NCBI GenBank assembly: GCA_022870745.1
Contig: CP085323.1
Coordinates: 3,968,001 to 4,032,000 of the forward strand
Origin: Silvibacterium acidisoli
GTDB taxonomy: Bacteria > Acidobacteriota > Terriglobia > Terriglobales > Acidobacteriaceae
Direction of reading: 5' to 3'
DNA: 64,000 nt
Made by a program: the position numbers and the translations under genes. Below are positions 62,177 to 64,000 of the stretch, piece by piece. The notes under the pieces are model-generated. The model was not told the origin of the DNA. It searched no databases and saw nothing but the letters and a program-made list of their open reading frames with translations. The stretch's first letter is position 1; each line of letters begins with the position of its first letter.

Positions 62177-63730
62177 ATGATCACAATGACACGAAGGACA
62201 TTTGCGCGCGGAGCTGCCGCTGTCCTGGCGGCACAGTCGACACGCGGTGTCCGGCGGCTGATTGCGGAAGATACCTCGAGCGATCCCGCATCCATGACTC
62301 TCGCCGAGGCCAGCGCACGCCTGCGTACCGGCAGCATCACCTCTGTTCAGCTCGTGCAGTCCTGTCTCGATCGCATCGATATCTACGGGCCGAAGCTCGA
62401 CTGCTTCATCACCGTTATGCGGGAGCAGGCTCTTGCCCAGGCAAAGATCCTCGATGCGGAGCGAAAAGCAGGGAAGCTCCGCGGTGCATTGCACGGTATT
62501 CCGGTCGCATTGAAAGACAACATCGATACCGCCGGGACCCGCACCACTGCGGGCAGCGGCGTCTTCCAGTACCGTGTGCCAGACGAGGATGCGCCGGTCA
62601 CCGCGCGTCTGAAAGCAGCCGGGGCCATCATTCTCGGCAAGACCAACCTGCACGAGTTTGCGATGGGAGCAGGCGAGGCTTCGTTCTTTGGCCCTGCGCG
62701 CAATCCCTGGGCACTCGATCACAGCACAGGTGGTTCTTCCTCCGGGTCGGGCGCGGCGATGTCGGCCGACCTCTGCTACGGAGCGCTGGGGACAGATACC
62801 GCCGGCTCCATTCGCATTCCCAGTTCGTATTGCGGAATCGTCGGCATCAAGCCGACCTATGGTCTCGTGCCCATCCGAGGCATCGCGCCGCTCGCCGTAT
62901 CGCTTGACCACTGCGGGCCGATGACGAAATGCGTCGAAGACGCAGCCATCATGCTGAATGTTCTGGCTGGATACGACAAGCTCGACATCACCAGCGTCGA
63001 TCACCCCAGGGAAGACTACGTGGCGGGAATGAAGCAGCCAGTTGCGGGTTTTCGAATCGGCGTTCCCATCGGTGCTTTCGACCAGGCCAGCAGCGAAGTA
63101 GAGGCAGCGGTTCGGGCAGCAATCGCCGTGATCGCCGGCATGACCAAAGGAGTGAAGGAGGTCAGCCTTCCCGCCCCCAACGATGTTGCGTATCAGAACT
63201 TCGCAAAGTTCGGCGAAGTCTTCGCGTACCACGAACAGTTCTACAAGCTGCAATCCGCGCGCTACCAGGCAATCGACAGAAAGCGCCTCGAAGACAACGA
63301 AGCTAATCACCCCCGCGCCGAAGATTACATTCGCATGCGCTGGGAGCTGGAGACGCTGCGCCGCACGGTCGACGACGCATTTACCGACTTCGACCTGGTC
63401 GTCCTGCCCACGATGAAGACCCCCGCGCCGCCTCTGGACGAGCTCATCCGTCGCGACCTGCAGACCATCGCCGGAACGGTTTCGTCGAGCATACCGAGCA
63501 CTGCATCCGAAGTCGGAACGTACAACGCATACGGCGTGCCCTCGCTCTCGATTCCATGCGGATTCAGCAAGGAAGGGCTGCCCATCGGAATGATGATCTG
63601 CGGGCCGCATTTCTCCGAGAGCAAGGTCTTCGCGCTGGCTCACGCCTATGAGAAGGCAACGCAATGGCACACGAAAAAGCCGCCGGTCACTCCACAGACG
63701 ACAGTGCCTGAGCTGATGACCCACCTCTGA
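62177..63730 (+). CDS. Tat-exported amidase (amidase signature family)
   Basis: 517 residues from ATG 62177 (GAGG nine bases upstream). A Tat signal (MTRRTFARGAAAVLAAQ) precedes an amidase-signature enzyme with the complete Ser-cisSer-Lys triad: K113 in VALKDNID, GGSSSGSG (185-192) with the cis-Ser, and nucleophile S211 in DTAGSIRIPSSYCG. It hydrolyses an amide or ester bond in the periplasm; substrate unknown. A second amidase with the same domain order starts 49 bp downstream, so the two are likely cotranscribed. Confidence 0.92.
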   Translation: MITMTRRTFARGAAAVLAAQSTRGVRRLIAEDTSSDPASMTLAEASARLRTGSITSVQLVQSCLDRIDIYGPKLDCFITVMREQALAQAKILDAERKAGKLRGALHGIPVALKDNIDTAGTRTTAGSGVFQYRVPDEDAPVTARLKAAGAIILGKTNLHEFAMGAGEASFFGPARNPWALDHSTGGSSSGSGAAMSADLCYGALGTDTAGSIRIPSSYCGIVGIKPTYGLVPIRGIAPLAVSLDHCGPMTKCVEDAAIMLNVLAGYDKLDITSVDHPREDYVAGMKQPVAGFRIGVPIGAFDQASSEVEAAVRAAIAVIAGMTKGVKEVSLPAPNDVAYQNFAKFGEVFAYHEQFYKLQSARYQAIDRKRLEDNEANHPRAEDYIRMRWELETLRRTVDDAFTDFDLVVLPTMKTPAPPLDELIRRDLQTIAGTVSSSIPSTASEVGTYNAYGVPSLSIPCGFSKEGLPIGMMICGPHFSESKVFALAHAYEKATQWHTKKPPVTPQTTVPELMTHL

Positions 63731-63779
63731 TTTTCTTTGCTGCAATGAACGACCGACCGTTGAGAAGGAGCCCCAGACG

Positions 63780-64000
63780 ATGAAGATGACGCGACGTGAT
63801 TTTGGATTGCTCGCCGGAACCACCCTGCTTGCAGAAGCCCTGCGTGGAAAGACCTACGCATTTGCGCAACCTCCGGACGTGGATCCTGCTTCACTGCCGT
63901 TTCTTTCCCTGACCGAAGCTTCGGAGAAGATTCACAGCAAGTCGGTGACGTCGACACAACTCGTCAAGGCCACGCTGGATCGCATCAACGAGCTGAACCC
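63780..64000 (+). CDS. Tat-exported amidase, second copy (3' end outside window)
   Basis: The first 73 codons are visible. ATG 63780 follows GAGAAGGAG. A Tat-type signal (MTRRDFGLLAGTTLLAEAL) leads into SLTEASEKIHSKSVTSTQLV, which aligns with the same region of the upstream amidase (LTLAEASARLRTGSITSVQLV pattern). The catalytic triad lies beyond the right edge. A tandem duplicate with probably different substrate range. Confidence 0.85.
   Translation, partial: MKMTRRDFGLLAGTTLLAEALRGKTYAFAQPPDVDPASLPFLSLTEASEKIHSKSVTSTQLVKATLDRINELN

Overview
The window is GC-rich chromosomal DNA that most likely comes from an Acidobacteriota of the Terriglobia/Acidobacteriaceae type. The evidence is three very large acidobacterial-type duplicated orphan permeases (ADOP/MacB-FtsX), two Oar-like TonB-dependent receptors with an N-terminal carboxypeptidase-regulatory domain, a GH79-like glycosidase pair, many secreted or Tat-exported enzymes, and several apparently leaderless genes. 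No rRNA, tRNA, CRISPR array, insertion sequence or complete prophage was seen. The species assignment is an inference from gene content.

Layout. (1) 1-9878, minus strand: a tightly packed operon, mostly with 4-7 nt overlaps. It encodes five B12-binding-domain radical SAM proteins, one stand-alone SAM methyltransferase and, last and cut by the left edge, one polypeptide that fuses a SAM methyltransferase to an amidohydrolase. The product is not recognised; this is the best candidate for an undescribed biosynthetic system. (2) 10006-12084: a divergent GT87-like membrane glycosyltransferase with a C-terminal beta-propeller-like half. (3) 12110-20000: ADOP permease, Oar-like receptor and TPR protein. 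(4) 20355-42273: an exopolysaccharide locus. It starts with a NusG/RfaH-type antiterminator and continues with a Wzz/BY-kinase, Wza, glycosyltransferases, acyltransferases, O-antigen ligase/polymerase and Wzx flippase. It ends with a convergent pair of GH79-like glycosidases, a GT14 enzyme and an exported CehA/McbA-type PHP hydrolase. (5) 42492-51797: two small paralogous proteins with leaderless promoters, an iron-permease-family protein, a Tat lactonase, a CBM9-like protein, a Gfo/Idh/MocA oxidoreductase, a second ADOP, a recombinase-fragment-like protein behind a sigma-54-like promoter, CcdC, a 37-residue membrane peptide and a metallothionein. (6) 51805-64000: NAPE-PLD-like hydrolase, third ADOP with a PadR-like double operator, YciI-like protein divergent from a GlxA-type regulator, SnoaL-like protein, second Oar-like receptor, and two tandem Tat-exported amidases, the second cut by the right edge.

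How the genes work together. The radical SAM operon should act as one pathway because its reading frames are translationally coupled; the expected chemistry is radical methylation or C-C bond formation followed by hydrolysis or deamination. The EPS locus contains kinase-controlled assembly, export, side-chain acylation and matching glycoside hydrolases, but no priming polyprenyl-phosphate sugar transferase in this window. The rest looks like nutrient uptake and surface physiology of a soil heterotroph.
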